Source: Coemansia sp. RSA 1200 (taxonomy: Eukaryota; Kickxellomycota; Kickxellomycetes; Kickxellales; Kickxellaceae). Taken from it: a stretch of 64,000 nucleotides of DNA. The stretch spans positions 108,672 to 172,671 of the forward strand of contig JANBTT010000019.1 of NCBI GenBank assembly GCA_027578915.1, read 5' to 3'. This document shows, one piece after another, positions 1 to 9,717 of the stretch (positions are counted from its first letter, which is position 1; each line of letters begins with the position of its first letter). The position numbers and the translations under genes were made by a program. The notes beneath the pieces were generated by a model that was given only the letters and a program-made list of their open reading frames with translations, did not search any database and was not told the DNA's origin.

Positions 1-112
1 GCGCCAGCGTCATGCGTGTGGCATCGAGTCCCGCTGTTTGCGCCGGAAGCATCGTCAGACAGTGCTTGAAGTACCGCGCGTGGGTGTCCACCGAAAGGCC
101 CTGGGCTGACAT
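1..112 (-). CDS. CDC43: Geranylgeranyltransferase I beta subunit, N-terminal part
   Basis: Partial gene running off the left edge; 37 codons from an ATG at 112-110 are visible. The translation begins MSAQGLSVDTHARYFKHC and continues through LTMLPAQTAGLDATRMTLA. This matches the opening of protein prenyltransferase beta subunits, where a His-x-x-Tyr/Phe-Phe-x-x-Cys-Leu segment is followed by LP and then LD-x-x-R-x-x-x-A. The spacing and the LP/LD pair favour the GGTase-I beta subunit over the farnesyltransferase beta subunit. The enzyme attaches geranylgeranyl groups to CaaX proteins such as Rho GTPases, with a shared alpha subunit and bound zinc. The zinc ligands and most of the alpha-alpha barrel lie outside the window. 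It could be another prenyltransferase beta subunit. Confidence 0.7.
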   Translation of the reverse strand, partial: MSAQGLSVDTHARYFKHCLTMLPAQTAGLDATRMTLA

Positions 113-154
113 CTGTGGAATCCAATTATGAATGGAGGGGCTGAATGAAAAACC

Positions 155-188
<34 letters not shown>

Positions 189-487
189 GAAAGGATGGGA
201 GAAAGCCAGGCTGAATTTTCAGAGTTGTTGGTACACTCTATGGGGGGGGGATAGCAAGAATAATAAATGCTGGAGCAAGAGAAAGAGAGAAAGAGAGGGA
301 AGGATGTCCACAAAGCGCATACAGCTCGTTACCGGATTTTGGCAAAAGAAAAAAGATGAGCGCACCCACGCATACAACGGCAATGATGAGGAGCTAGTTG
401 GACTATACGCCTGTCCGCTATCCATTCACACTATGTAGAAGCAACAACAGCAGATAAAAAAGGACCACGCTAACAACTAGCTGGCTG
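113..487. other. Intergenic region with AAT microsatellite
   Basis: Sequence between the start of CDC43 and the end of DOT1, both on the minus strand. It should contain the CDC43 promoter and the DOT1 3' end. It holds an AAT microsatellite (155-188) and a run of ten G (about 241-250). The short minus-strand ORF over 219-425 is low complexity and has no recognisable family. I see no gene here. Confidence 0.6.
155..188. repeat. (AAT)n microsatellite
   Basis: About eleven uninterrupted AAT units, about 45 bp upstream of the CDC43 start codon. A slippage-prone simple repeat in a presumed promoter. Confidence 0.95.
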
Positions 488-2320
488 TTACGCCACGCCG
501 CAAGAGGCCAGGAACTTCCTCATCCGCGAGCGATCAACGGTCTGCACAAAGTACTCGCCGCCATTGTCCGTCCAGCTAACGCACTGGCTCCAGTAGGCAA
601 ATCTCCTAACAGTCAGGATGCTCTCGGGCGAATGGAAGTTGCGGGCACTGATCTTGTGGTCGGGAGTAACAAACGGCCTGAGCGAGACGATGCGGGCGCC
701 CTCCTTCAGATCAAGGAACATCTGCATCAGATTCTGATTAAGCGCGCCGTCGAAGGCGTAGTTGTTGACCAGCAGCACATCGGCCGTGGGCAGCAGTCGC
801 TGGACCTCGATGCTCTCGCAGAAATCGCCGCGCCACACCTGCACTGACCCGTGGTCCAGCCGGTACTGCCGCATGCGGTGCTCGAACTCGCGCGCCTGGC
901 GCTGCGCAAAGCGAGCCGGGACCTTCATGATCTCCACGCCCGACGCCTGGCACCCGGTCTGCGCGGCCACCTGGAGCACCACGTTGCCGATCCCGCAGCC
1001 AAGATCAACAAACACAGAATCGCCGGTGATCTGCGCATCGTCGATGATCTGGTTGACGAGCGTCGGCAGGATCTCGCCATACACGTTGTTCGAGAACGCC
1101 TTGTACTGCCGCAGCAGCCCGACGGTGGGCGCCACCACGCGGTTGTATATCTGCTCGATGATGTGGATCGCCAGCTCCGACGGAATCGTACTCGCCGAGC
1201 CGAGCCGGGCGCCGCCCCCGACGTGGCCGGCCATCCGCTCGTGCGCAAGCATTGTGTTAAACAGCCCGACGGCGCGCACAAACTCCGCGCCCCGGCGTCT
1301 ATTGCGCGCACGCTCCAGCTGCCGCATAACACCTTGCTCCTTGTCCTCGCACACGCGGTACCGGAAGTCGGGCGAGTCGACAAGATACATCGCAACCACA
1401 CGAACCGTCGCCATCAGATCGTTGACTGGCAGGTACTCGTCGCGCGGCTCCGTGGCCTCGCGGTCGTACGACCGGGGCATTAGCAGCGAGAACGTCTCGC
1501 AGGCTTCGGCCGATCCCGGCAGCTGCAGGTCAATCGTGCTTAGCCGCTCGTCTGCGTCGTCCCACTCAAAGTAGTCCTCGTAGTGCGTCTCGCTCTGCTT
1601 GACCGCATCGGCCGAGCTGACCACCGCGCCCGCGCCCTGTTCAGAATCATCCTCCGCGGCTGGCAAGGGCGACGGCAGCCCCGGATGGCCCAATCTGCCG
1701 CCGCTGCCTCCTCCTCCTGCTGCTGCTCCTCCTATGCTCTGCGGAGGCACGCTTGCGCAGCGCTCGATCTCCTTGGCAGTATCGACAGTCTTCTCCCGCG
1801 GACGCTGCTTCTCCGTTAGCCGCTGGGCACTGCCCCGGCCGTGTCTCCGTTTGTCTTCCGCCGCATTATTACTATTGCCAGTCAGCAATCGCTCGGCGGG
1901 CCGCGGAGAAGCAGGCAGAGATCCGACGCGCTCGCGGTTCCTGTTGACGATCTCCCGGTCTCTTGGCGAAACCACCGCACGTGCAACCGCCGCCACTTTC
2001 GTAGCAGTATTAGGTGTGGTGTGTGCGTGGGGCCTTGTAGTTTTTGCCTTCCTCGGCTCCCTCTCGTCTTCCTCTCGTCTGCAGCCAACAGAGTCTGGGC
2101 TCCCGTCTCGCCGTCTCTTCTGTCCGCTCTCCCGCTGCACACCACCAGGTGCTTCTCTGCGGGGCTTCTGTTTTGGCTTGAATGGCTGTTGTGTGCGGGA
2201 CGCTGCTTTCTGCTTGCTGACCACTCTTTCCTCAACCCGAATGTTGAACGTCGGCTGCGGCGGCTTCTTGGCCGCTGACGCCGATGCTGGAGCCTTTGGC
2301 GCTCCGAAAAACAGGTCCAT
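488..2320 (-). CDS. DOT1: Histone H3 lysine-79 methyltransferase Dot1
   Basis: 610 aa, ATG at 2320. The N-terminal half (about 1-290) is disordered, rich in Lys/Arg/Ser/Pro, and starts with a basic region that could bind nucleosomes. The catalytic DOT1 fold fills the C-terminal half. It has the SAM-binding loop DLGCGIG (about 439-445), an acidic strand end GVEIM (about 461-465) and the family motif NNYAF (about 519-523) that replaces NPPY/DPPY-type motifs. The known reaction is mono-, di- and trimethylation of H3K79 on nucleosomes, stimulated by H2B ubiquitination, so BRE1 at 44-47 kb is functionally linked. As in yeast Dot1, and unlike animal DOT1L, the extension is N-terminal. No intron is needed. 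Family identity is clear; the specificity is inferred from the family. Confidence 0.93.
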   Translation of the reverse strand: MDLFFGAPKAPASASAAKKPPQPTFNIRVEERVVSKQKAASRTQQPFKPKQKPRREAPGGVQRESGQKRRRDGSPDSVGCRREEDEREPRKAKTTRPHAHTTPNTATKVAAVARAVVSPRDREIVNRNRERVGSLPASPRPAERLLTGNSNNAAEDKRRHGRGSAQRLTEKQRPREKTVDTAKEIERCASVPPQSIGGAAAGGGGSGGRLGHPGLPSPLPAAEDDSEQGAGAVVSSADAVKQSETHYEDYFEWDDADERLSTIDLQLPGSAEACETFSLLMPRSYDREATEPRDEYLPVNDLMATVRVVAMYLVDSPDFRYRVCEDKEQGVMRQLERARNRRRGAEFVRAVGLFNTMLAHERMAGHVGGGARLGSASTIPSELAIHIIEQIYNRVVAPTVGLLRQYKAFSNNVYGEILPTLVNQIIDDAQITGDSVFVDLGCGIGNVVLQVAAQTGCQASGVEIMKVPARFAQRQAREFEHRMRQYRLDHGSVQVWRGDFCESIEVQRLLPTADVLLVNNYAFDGALNQNLMQMFLDLKEGARIVSLRPFVTPDHKISARNFHSPESILTVRRFAYWSQCVSWTDNGGEYFVQTVDRSRMRKFLASCGVA

Positions 2321-2596
2321 AATCGCGTGGAAAAAAAGTACTAGGAAGAACTAGTTTTTATACCTCTTGCGAGAATTTGTACAGCTAAATTGGTAAAAAA
2401 TAGAATATTAATAAAGAAACAAACAATACAGTTCTTGCCCCTCGTTCAATAAAGGCGCATAGACCCAAAGGAATGGAGAGAAGAGAAGAGGAGAAGAGAA
2501 AAAGCGAATGAAAAAACGACTGGCTTTTCGTTTACCCAAAAGAAAAATGCACGTGAGCCTCCGCTTCCAGCCAATCAGTTAACGCTCAAAGGGAGC

Positions 2597-3772
2597 TTAG
2601 AGATTAGCAGCAACGAATCCCAGAAGCACCAGCACAGCACCCACACAGTAGGGCGCCGAGACCGCCAGGCCCTTGAGCGCAATATCGCCGGCCATGCTGA
2701 GCGGAATGGTAAGCGAGAGCCCCAGAGTGACAGCCAGCGGCGACGTCATCAGCATCGATTGGAGCCAGAGATAGTCGGACACAAACGTACCGACCAGCGC
2801 ATTGACAGCCACCATGGCCCACACCCGCGGCGACGCAGGCAGCCGGAACCTCTCGATGCCCAGGGCGTGGAGGAGCGGGAAGCCCGGCCAGAGCAGAGCA
2901 ATGTTGGCCACTCCGACGCTGCCGAAGAACAGCGGGGCGTCAAGCCGTGACTCGTCGCCGATCTTGCGTTTCAGCAGCGTGGTGTAGCATCCGTACAGCG
3001 CAGCGCTGGACAGCGCCAGCAGGTCGCCAATCCACGCATGCGCTGAGGAGCCGGATGCGCCGTGATCCAGATCACCAGTCTCCTTTTCCTTTTCCTGGCC
3101 GCCATGCATGACGATGCTATAGACGCCGGCAATACTGGCAACCACCGCACACAGCCGGGTGGCATTGAACCGCTCCACCCCGCTAGCCGCGCCAATCGCC
3201 AGCGTAAACAGTCCCGACGTGGCACACAGAATCGAGGAGCTAGCCACAGTCGTGTACGCTAGCGACGCATTCTGCGTGACGTTGGCTGCAAACCAGAGAA
3301 CGCAGAACTGCACGCCCAGCACGACTGTCTCGCGCGTCCCGAGTTTGTCTGGCGCAATAGCTGGATACACGTGTGCCACGACCGGAGGAGGAGGAGGAGG
3401 AGAAGCTTCGGACAGCCGACGGCCGCCTCCATCGCTGCTACTATTCTCAGCAAGCGGCGATGCCTCGGGTGCCGACAAATCGTCGCTTGAGCGGTGGTGC
3501 CGCTGCTCCACCACCCGCCGCTCCGCCCGACTACTTCCGCGCCGAAACAACGCCAGAAGAAACGGCCCCACCAGGTACAGCGAGAATGTCCCCGTGTTCA
3601 GGTATGTGATCAAGAACGGTTGGTTGAACTCTTGCTCTCCAAACAGATTGCTCACAAGGAACGACGATGCTACCCAGATAAACACCACGCACAGGAGAAG
3701 CACAAGCCCTAGCGCCCGCCGTCCTAGCACAAACCCGACTGCTCCGCCCCCGCTTGTCTGCATTTTCGCCAT
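2597..3772 (-). CDS. SLC35F5/Thi74-like EamA-type membrane transporter
   Basis: 391 aa from the ATG at 3772 (MAKMQTSG). Upstream in-frame sequence is A/T-rich and has no ATG, so this start is preferred. The first membrane segment (about 18-40) precedes NLFGEQEFNQPF, an arrangement typical of the SLC35F group of drug/metabolite transporters. A low-complexity loop of Ser and a run of prolines (encoded by GGA repeats near 3385-3405) sits at about 95-140. Roughly eight further hydrophobic segments follow in two EamA-like halves. Yeast relatives (Thi74/YML018C) are vacuolar or mitochondrial carriers of uncertain substrate; SLC35F5 in animals is also poorly characterised. Substrate cannot be read from the sequence. 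Divergent from BOL3 across a 360-bp shared promoter. Confidence 0.82.
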   Translation of the reverse strand: MAKMQTSGGGAVGFVLGRRALGLVLLLCVVFIWVASSFLVSNLFGEQEFNQPFLITYLNTGTFSLYLVGPFLLALFRRGSSRAERRVVEQRHHRSSDDLSAPEASPLAENSSSDGGGRRLSEASPPPPPPVVAHVYPAIAPDKLGTRETVVLGVQFCVLWFAANVTQNASLAYTTVASSSILCATSGLFTLAIGAASGVERFNATRLCAVVASIAGVYSIVMHGGQEKEKETGDLDHGASGSSAHAWIGDLLALSSAALYGCYTTLLKRKIGDESRLDAPLFFGSVGVANIALLWPGFPLLHALGIERFRLPASPRVWAMVAVNALVGTFVSDYLWLQSMLMTSPLAVTLGLSLTIPLSMAGDIALKGLAVSAPYCVGAVLVLLGFVAANL

Positions 3773-4132
3773 AACAAAAAAAGGGAGGGGAAATGTTAAA
3801 AAAAACAGCAGAAGGAATAAATAATAAATTATTAGTGAAAGATAGAAAGAGAAAAGAAAAGAAAAGAACGGTTCTTCAAAGCAGAAGGAGCTTCTGTTGC
3901 GAGCCAAGAGCATTGAATGTCAAAATACTGGGAAAGAAAAAAGCGGGAACAATCCAATTTATTTCGGCTCTTGCGCTCAAAAGTCAACATAATCTATATC
4001 ACCTATTGATCGCTGTTTATTCCCCTTATTATTTTGTTTTATCCATCTTAATTTCGCCAGGCAATTTCGCATTCGCCTGGTCTAATAACCGGAATCCACT
4101 CCACCAGAAACAGAGGGAGAAGACAGCAGGCA
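3773..4132. promoter_or_regulatory. Divergent promoter region, transporter / BOL3
   Basis: 360 bp between divergent start codons. It is A/T-rich, with A-runs close to the transporter start and a T-rich stretch on the BOL3 side. No specific factor site stands out to me. Confidence 0.5.
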
Positions 4133-4516
4133 ATGGGTGGACACCTGGCGGCATTGCTAGCACTGCGGCTCCCAGCAGCAGCAGGAGCAAAAACAACAAC
4201 GCTTGCTGCATTTCTGGGCAGACAGCCGCGGCTGTTCCAGCAAAGCCGGCGCGGCACAGCCGACTTATCTACACGCGGTACCGAGGGGGAGCAAGCGATC
4301 TACGACAAGCTCATCCACGAGCTGCGGCCAAACAAGCTTGCAGTGACGGATTCGTCGGGCGGATGCGGATCGATGTACGTGGTGGAGATCGAGACCGAGC
4401 GGTTCCGCGGTCTGAGTCGCGTTAGACAGACTCAGCTTGTGACATCGCTGCTTAAGCAGGAGATACGCGCGATGCACGGGATTCGCGTGCTCTGCTCTGT
4501 TCCTCCTGCCGCCTGA
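4133..4516 (+). CDS. BOL3: Mitochondrial BolA-like protein (BOLA3 type)
   Basis: 127 aa, ATG at 4133. Residues 1-45 are Ala/Arg/Leu-rich with almost no acids, a probable mitochondrial presequence. The BolA domain follows (about 50-125). It has the SSGGCGSMYVVEI strand with the cysteine typical of BolA3, then RVRQTQLVTSLLKQEI and a closing MHGIRV motif that carries the conserved histidine used for shared Fe-S cluster binding with monothiol glutaredoxin. BolA3/Bol3 helps deliver [4Fe-4S] clusters to mitochondrial proteins such as lipoyl synthase and complex II. It ends 185 bp before the convergent EMI1-like gene. The role is inferred from the family; membership is clear. Confidence 0.9.
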   Translation: MGGHLAALLALRLPAAAGAKTTTLAAFLGRQPRLFQQSRRGTADLSTRGTEGEQAIYDKLIHELRPNKLAVTDSSGGCGSMYVVEIETERFRGLSRVRQTQLVTSLLKQEIRAMHGIRVLCSVPPAA

Positions 4517-4701
4517 AACCCCGCCCGTGCACGAGCGCTTATTCTCTTTCACTCTAACTGATTCTTTTCATCTACTCGAGTAATGGAGAGAAGAGGTTGT
4601 TTATTCACCGTATCCTGGATCTACGGCAAGATAGAGAAAGAATTGTGTGTTCTATTTAAATATACCTTATATTATTCTACAAATCATCTTGTCTGTGCCG
4701 C

Positions 4702-5106
4702 TCAGAACGCATCGTCGTTGCCACTCTGCTGTGGATACGCCGGGTTGTCAGGCGTCCGCGGGGCCCAGACATCCAGCACATTAGGTTGCGCTGCACGCTC
4801 AGCGTCCTGCTTAGCGTTATGCTCGCGCATAATCTTTCTTCCGTCCTCCTCGGACGCCATCTTGACCCGCATGCACAGCTTGACCCTCTGCCACGGCTTT
4901 TTGCACGATCTCTTTTCTCCGTATCTGTAGTAGTTGCTCATCTGCTTGCCTACCGTCAGACACGCAAAGTAGTTGTCAAACGCATCAGATAACTTGCACG
5001 TGTAGTCAATGTCCCGTTGTCCGTTTCTGTTGTTTTGCTGCTGCATTTTGAGCGGCTTCTCTGTGCTCTCCCAGTCCACCTTTATCTGCTCTCCATTGTC
5101 TGCCAT
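4702..5106 (-). CDS. EMI1: DUF3128 / Emi1-like twin-cysteine protein
   Basis: 134 aa, ATG at 5106. The central 40-90 region reads CKLSDAFDNYFAC ... NYYRYGEKRSCKKPWQRVK, with cysteines arranged C-x11-C and C-x9-C. This is the DUF3128 (Emi1, early meiotic induction protein) signature, and resembles CHCH proteins imported into the mitochondrial intermembrane space. The N-terminus is acidic and glutamine-rich, and the C-terminus (about 95-134) looks disordered. Yeast Emi1 is needed for normal IME1 induction and has been linked to mitochondria; the exact biochemical role is unknown. Divergent from MED25. Confidence 0.78.
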   Translation of the reverse strand: MADNGEQIKVDWESTEKPLKMQQQNNRNGQRDIDYTCKLSDAFDNYFACLTVGKQMSNYYRYGEKRSCKKPWQRVKLCMRVKMASEEDGRKIMREHNAKQDAERAAQPNVLDVWAPRTPDNPAYPQQSGNDDAF

Positions 5107-5594
5107 TGCCGCGTTATTCCCTGTTCAAATGTGTATGCTATTTCTGGTAGGAAGAGAATCTAAAGTAGCATGTACCTAGCACACAAGCAAACAAATGACC
5201 AAAAAAAAAAATAGTGTGTATCAAAAACTAAAAGCGTCAAGAAGGATCAGTAGAAAAAAATTAAACGGAAATGAAGATATCGCCACCGCAGCTCGGCGGC
5301 TCACTCATTGCGAGCCGCGTGGGACGGTCGGAAATGAAGAAAGAAGAAGCCTGAACCTTTTTCTTTGCTTTTCATACTCCCCTCTTTTCTCTAATCCCAA
5401 TCTTTACCTTATTAGCATTATTAGCATTAGCATATATACATTTATTTATATATTGCCGCCCCAGTAATTCCCCTTTCCTTTGCTTGTTCGCACTGGTAGT
5501 TTCTCATTCTCTACAACTTGATTCAATCCGAACGTGTGAGCGATTCCTACTATTTTGGAAATACGTGTTGTTGAGGAGCAAAGGACACTTCAAA
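5107..5594. promoter_or_regulatory. Divergent promoter, EMI1-like / MED25, with inverted repeat
   Basis: 488 bp between divergent ATGs. A G/C island at 5296-5318 holds the inverted repeat GCGGCTC - 9 nt - GAGCCGC, giving two CGG half-sites facing each other (CGG-N15-CCG). This is the kind of layout used by fungal Zn2Cys6 factors. The rest is A/T-rich. The link to a Zn2Cys6 factor is inference. Confidence 0.45.
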
Positions 5595-8500
5595 ATGGTG
5601 ACGCCAAAGCAAATGCGTCCGGCGCCGCGCTGCGACATTCTCTGCGTCCTGGTGGTGGAGAGCACGCAGCAGATGCAGAACGTGTTCCACGAGTTATACG
5701 ACACAGTCATCAAGCGAATAATAGCGCAGCTCCGCACGCCAATTGTTGTTGACGGCAAAAAGGACGGAGCAGCAGCAGCCAGGAAAGCGCCCCAGTCCGG
5801 GGGTTCCGTGACAAAGGCTACACCGTGTGTTCGTCTGGGCGTAGTGTTCTTCGGCGACTACTTCCCATACTCGACACAAACATCCAGCACACAGTACTTT
5901 ACATCCAATTACCGCGAGTTCACAAAGACCATCAAGGCGCACCAGTTTCGCGAGGGCGGGATGCTTCGGTGCGCGGCCACCGAGGGGCTGGTTGGTGCGC
6001 TCGAGATGTTTGACGATTTTGAGGAATTCGATCCTGAGGCCCATTTGACTAATGTGCAGCAGCGTCACGCTATCTTGGTGACCTCGACGCCGCCATACTC
6101 TGAGCCGTGCCGCGAGAACGGTCACATGCGCTACGACAACTACTCGCTCGATGATGTTGCGCGTCGTATGCGTGAGCTCAAGATATCGTTCTCGCTGGTT
6201 CAGGAGCGCGGTAAGCGGATCGACCAGATGGAAGCGCTACTTGGGTCTGCTAATGTATCCATCAAACCGCCATTGGAGTTGCCGGCTGCCATGTCGCCTT
6301 ATTTCGATGTGCGACTAATGGGTATTGATCTCCTGATTCCCCCGGAGTTTGCCGAACCCGCGGCTACCTCTACTCTCCCTCCTCCCTTGCCTATTGCTCC
6401 GGTTGCCATTCAGCCGCATATCCAGCCGCAGCAGCCTGTTCATATCCAGCCACTGCAGAACAATGGCAACCTGGTGTCTGCCACTGCTGCTGCTGTCGCT
6501 TCCACCATTTCCGCTCCGCCCCAGCACCAGCAGCCCATTCCAAGCCCGGCTGCTGCGTCGTTGCTTCCGCAGAAGAATAAGGCTCCAGAGACAGGCCCCG
6601 CAGGCCCAGGCGCTACGAGCGCTGCCTCCCCTGCAGCACTTGCCATGGCTGCAGGCGTAAAGAAACAAAAGACGGATCAAGACGCCTCTGTACACCCATC
6701 CTCCTCCACATCTGCATCGGTACCAGTACCCTCGTCTGCGGCAGGCACAGCTCAGGCCGGAGTGACAGAGGAGCCGTCTGCCAAGCCTGCGGGGCGCGCA
6801 AAGGGCCGGGCAAAGGGAGCCGGCGGACGCAAGGCGTCAAGGGCCTCGAATTCCCCAGCAATCACGGCGAAATCTACACCGAACAATGGTGGCGTGTTTG
6901 TAGGTGCATCCTCGGCATCGACCTCGACCAACATGGTTATGTCTACTCCGTTACTGCATCTGCAACAACAACAGCAGCAGCAGCATCTATCGCCACAGGT
7001 AGCCGCGATGGCTGGTCATACTAATGCAATCAACAACAATACCGGTGCAGCACAACCTGGCCCTCCTTCACAACAACAACAATTGCAGCAGCAGCAACAG
7101 CAGCAGCAGCAGGCTCAGCAATCGGCAACCGCTATGGCTTCGCAGGCACAGTCTTTGACACTTAATAGCTGGATCCAGAGCCTCAGGGCCCAGGGGATCA
7201 CTTCGAACGAGGACGTGCATGTGCTGCTTAGTCTTGCTAGTCAGCTCCAGAACACCCAGCTATCGGAGCAGGAGAAGAAGCAGGTGCGGCAGCAATTGGA
7301 GGTTGCGTTGGCAAGAGCCAAGCAAAACGCGATTGCTGCATCGTCTGCAGGTGGGAATGTGCCCGTGCCGCAGGGAGCGTCGCCTGGTCCTACTAACGCT
7401 GGCCTTGCTAACAGAAGTCCAATGGTATCGGCAGCGCTGGGACAATCGTATCCGTCAGGCGCCACACCTGTGATGCATCGTCCGCCCTTACCACCACAGC
7501 AACCACCTCAGCAAGGCGGTGGTGGTGGTGGCACTAGTAGTGCTGGTAGTAGTATCATGTCCCCTGCTACCCAGCCCACTCAACCTACGCAGCAACCCAA
7601 CCAGTCGCCCGCTCAATTGCAACAGGTTATGCTTAATCAGCTACTGAACTCTGCACTTTCGATTCTGCGTGTCAAGCTGAACATGGAGTTCAAGCAAATG
7701 ATCGTTATGCTTACTCCTGATCAATTCGAGGCCCATCTGCGCGATGCTGGTAGGGATCGTCCGGAGCTTATTAATAATATCCAGATCATCAAGGCGACGT
7801 TTGCTAATTATAACAGGCAGGCGATTCAAGCGCTTGAACGTCAGCAGCAACAGCAACAACTGCAACAGCAACAATTGCAACAACAGCAGCAACAGCAGCA
7901 ACAACAGCAGAGACAAGCTCAGCTTTCATCGCCAGGAAGCGCTCAGCCGCAAGGTGTTGGCCAGACACCGGGGACATCGCACGCAGCGCAAGGCGGACAC
8001 ATATGGCAAGGCACGTTGCACTGGGAATCGCGGCAAGGAGAAAACAAAAAGTACGACCTGATATGCCCGGTAGCAGCGTATCCGTACCCTGGCGTCAACG
8101 TCACACCGCAGTCGCTAAAGATCAACGAGTGGCCCGAGCAGCTGCGAGTGACAGATATCATCAGCTCCAGCGAGCGGTTCACAGAGTACTGCATCCAGCT
8201 TGGGATCCCCCTTGTGCGACTCGGAGTGTCTCCTGTTGCTAACCAGGAGCGGGTCGGGTATTTCGAGGATTTCTGCAACACGCTCCGTAACAAGCCTTAT
8301 TTTGCGCTTGTTCGTACTAATCCGCAAATAACGGCGCCCCCATTCCACGGTCTGTTCCTGACATTTTTCCGTAACTCGTTGGTTGCCCTTCCGTTCCTCA
8401 ACTTCCCGATCACCGCCAACGTTATCCAGACGCTGACGCAGTTTGGAATGGCGGCTGCTAACGGCGGATCTGTGGGTGCTTCAAATCTGCTGAATCCGAA

Positions 8501-8801
8501 TCCGTTGGCTGCCAACACGTCGCTTGCTGCCACATCCAATGTAGGTGCGTCCGGCGCCCTTAATGCAGCAGCACTCGGTGGTGGCAATGGTAGTGGTGTA
8601 GGAGGAGGAGGAGCGCAACCGAACCCGGCGGTCACACTAATGATGACTCCGCAACAAGCGGCCGCGGGGCTTCCGATGTCTGGTGCTATGGCCAATAATA
8701 GCGCAGCAATGGGAGCTGCAGGACTCTTGACACGCAACACCAGCGGTGGGCCAATGAGTGCAGGCATTCCATCTGGCGGATCATCTACTTCCACTCAACA
8801 T

Positions 8802-8838
<37 letters not shown>

Positions 8839-9566
8839 TGATGATAATGAGTCCGATGCAGTCATTCAATGCTCGTCCGAACATGATGGCCAGCCCTGCA
8901 ATGAGTAACGAAACGTTGACGAACCCCCAGTTGCAAGCTGTGCTGGGCTTGATTAAGGCTAATTACTCTGCTGAGGCGGTGGAAAACATTAAGAACCTTC
9001 CTCAGCCGCAACGTGATGCTTTGATCATGCGGATGGTGGCACAGATGAGATCCAACCAGATACAGCAGCAACAACAGCAGCAGCAACAGCAGCAGCAACA
9101 GCAGATGCCGGTGCAGCAGGGACAAAGACCACCCCAGTTCACGCTTCAGCAGTTGCAGCAATCGTCACAACAACCTCTGTCTCAGCTATTCGTGGCCAAC
9201 CAACAGCAGCAACCACAGCAACCACAGCAACCACAGCAACCACAGCAACCACAGCAACCACAACCACAACCACAACCACAACCGCAACAGCAACAGCAAC
9301 AGCAGCCACAGCAACAGCAGCCACAGCAACAGCAGCCACAGCAACAGCAGCCACAGCAACAACAGCAGCAGCCACAACAGCAGGCGTTTTCTCAGCAATC
9401 GATTGGTAACATTGCTGCTATGAATGCAGCAATGCTTAACTCTGCAGCTGGCCAACAGGGAACATCCGTAGCGGCTTTTGCGCAGCAACCGCAGAACTTC
9501 CAGCAGATGTTGCTCAACCAGCTATTACAGCAGCAACAGCAGCAGCAGCAGCAGAGACCTTCGTAA
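5595..9566 (+). CDS. MED25: Mediator subunit 25-like protein, very glutamine-rich
   Basis: 1323 aa from the ATG at 5595 (caaaATGg context). The open frame extends upstream but has no earlier ATG. Residues about 10-225 resemble the Med25 von Willebrand A domain: CDILCVLVVEST, a VRLGVVFFGDY strand, EGGMLRCAATEGLVGALEMFDDF, and RHAILVTSTPPY. A second folded region at about 800-930 starts HIWQGTLHWESRQ and resembles the ACID/PTOV activator-interaction domain. Between and after these are long disordered segments with many poly-Gln tracts; the last 250 residues hold PQQ and PQQQQ arrays. Med25 links activators to the RNA polymerase II Mediator. The vWA assignment is good and the ACID assignment moderate. 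A different vWA/ACID transcription co-activator is the alternative. Confidence 0.75.
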
Positions 9567-9717
9567 TCGTTTTCTCGTTTTATTTTGCTTTTCTTGTGTA
9601 TTTCTTCATCCTCTTAGCTTCTGCGCAAGTTATTAATCTATTTATCACAGCATTCTCACCGATCTAAGGATACTGGAACCGAAAAAAAGAAAGTGATAGA
9701 GGCAATGAAAAGAACAT

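Noticed and set aside
1599..2354. 251-codon plus-strand ORF over the DOT1 N-terminal region
   Set aside because: Lies opposite a disordered, Arg/Pro-rich part of DOT1; no domain or ATG context.
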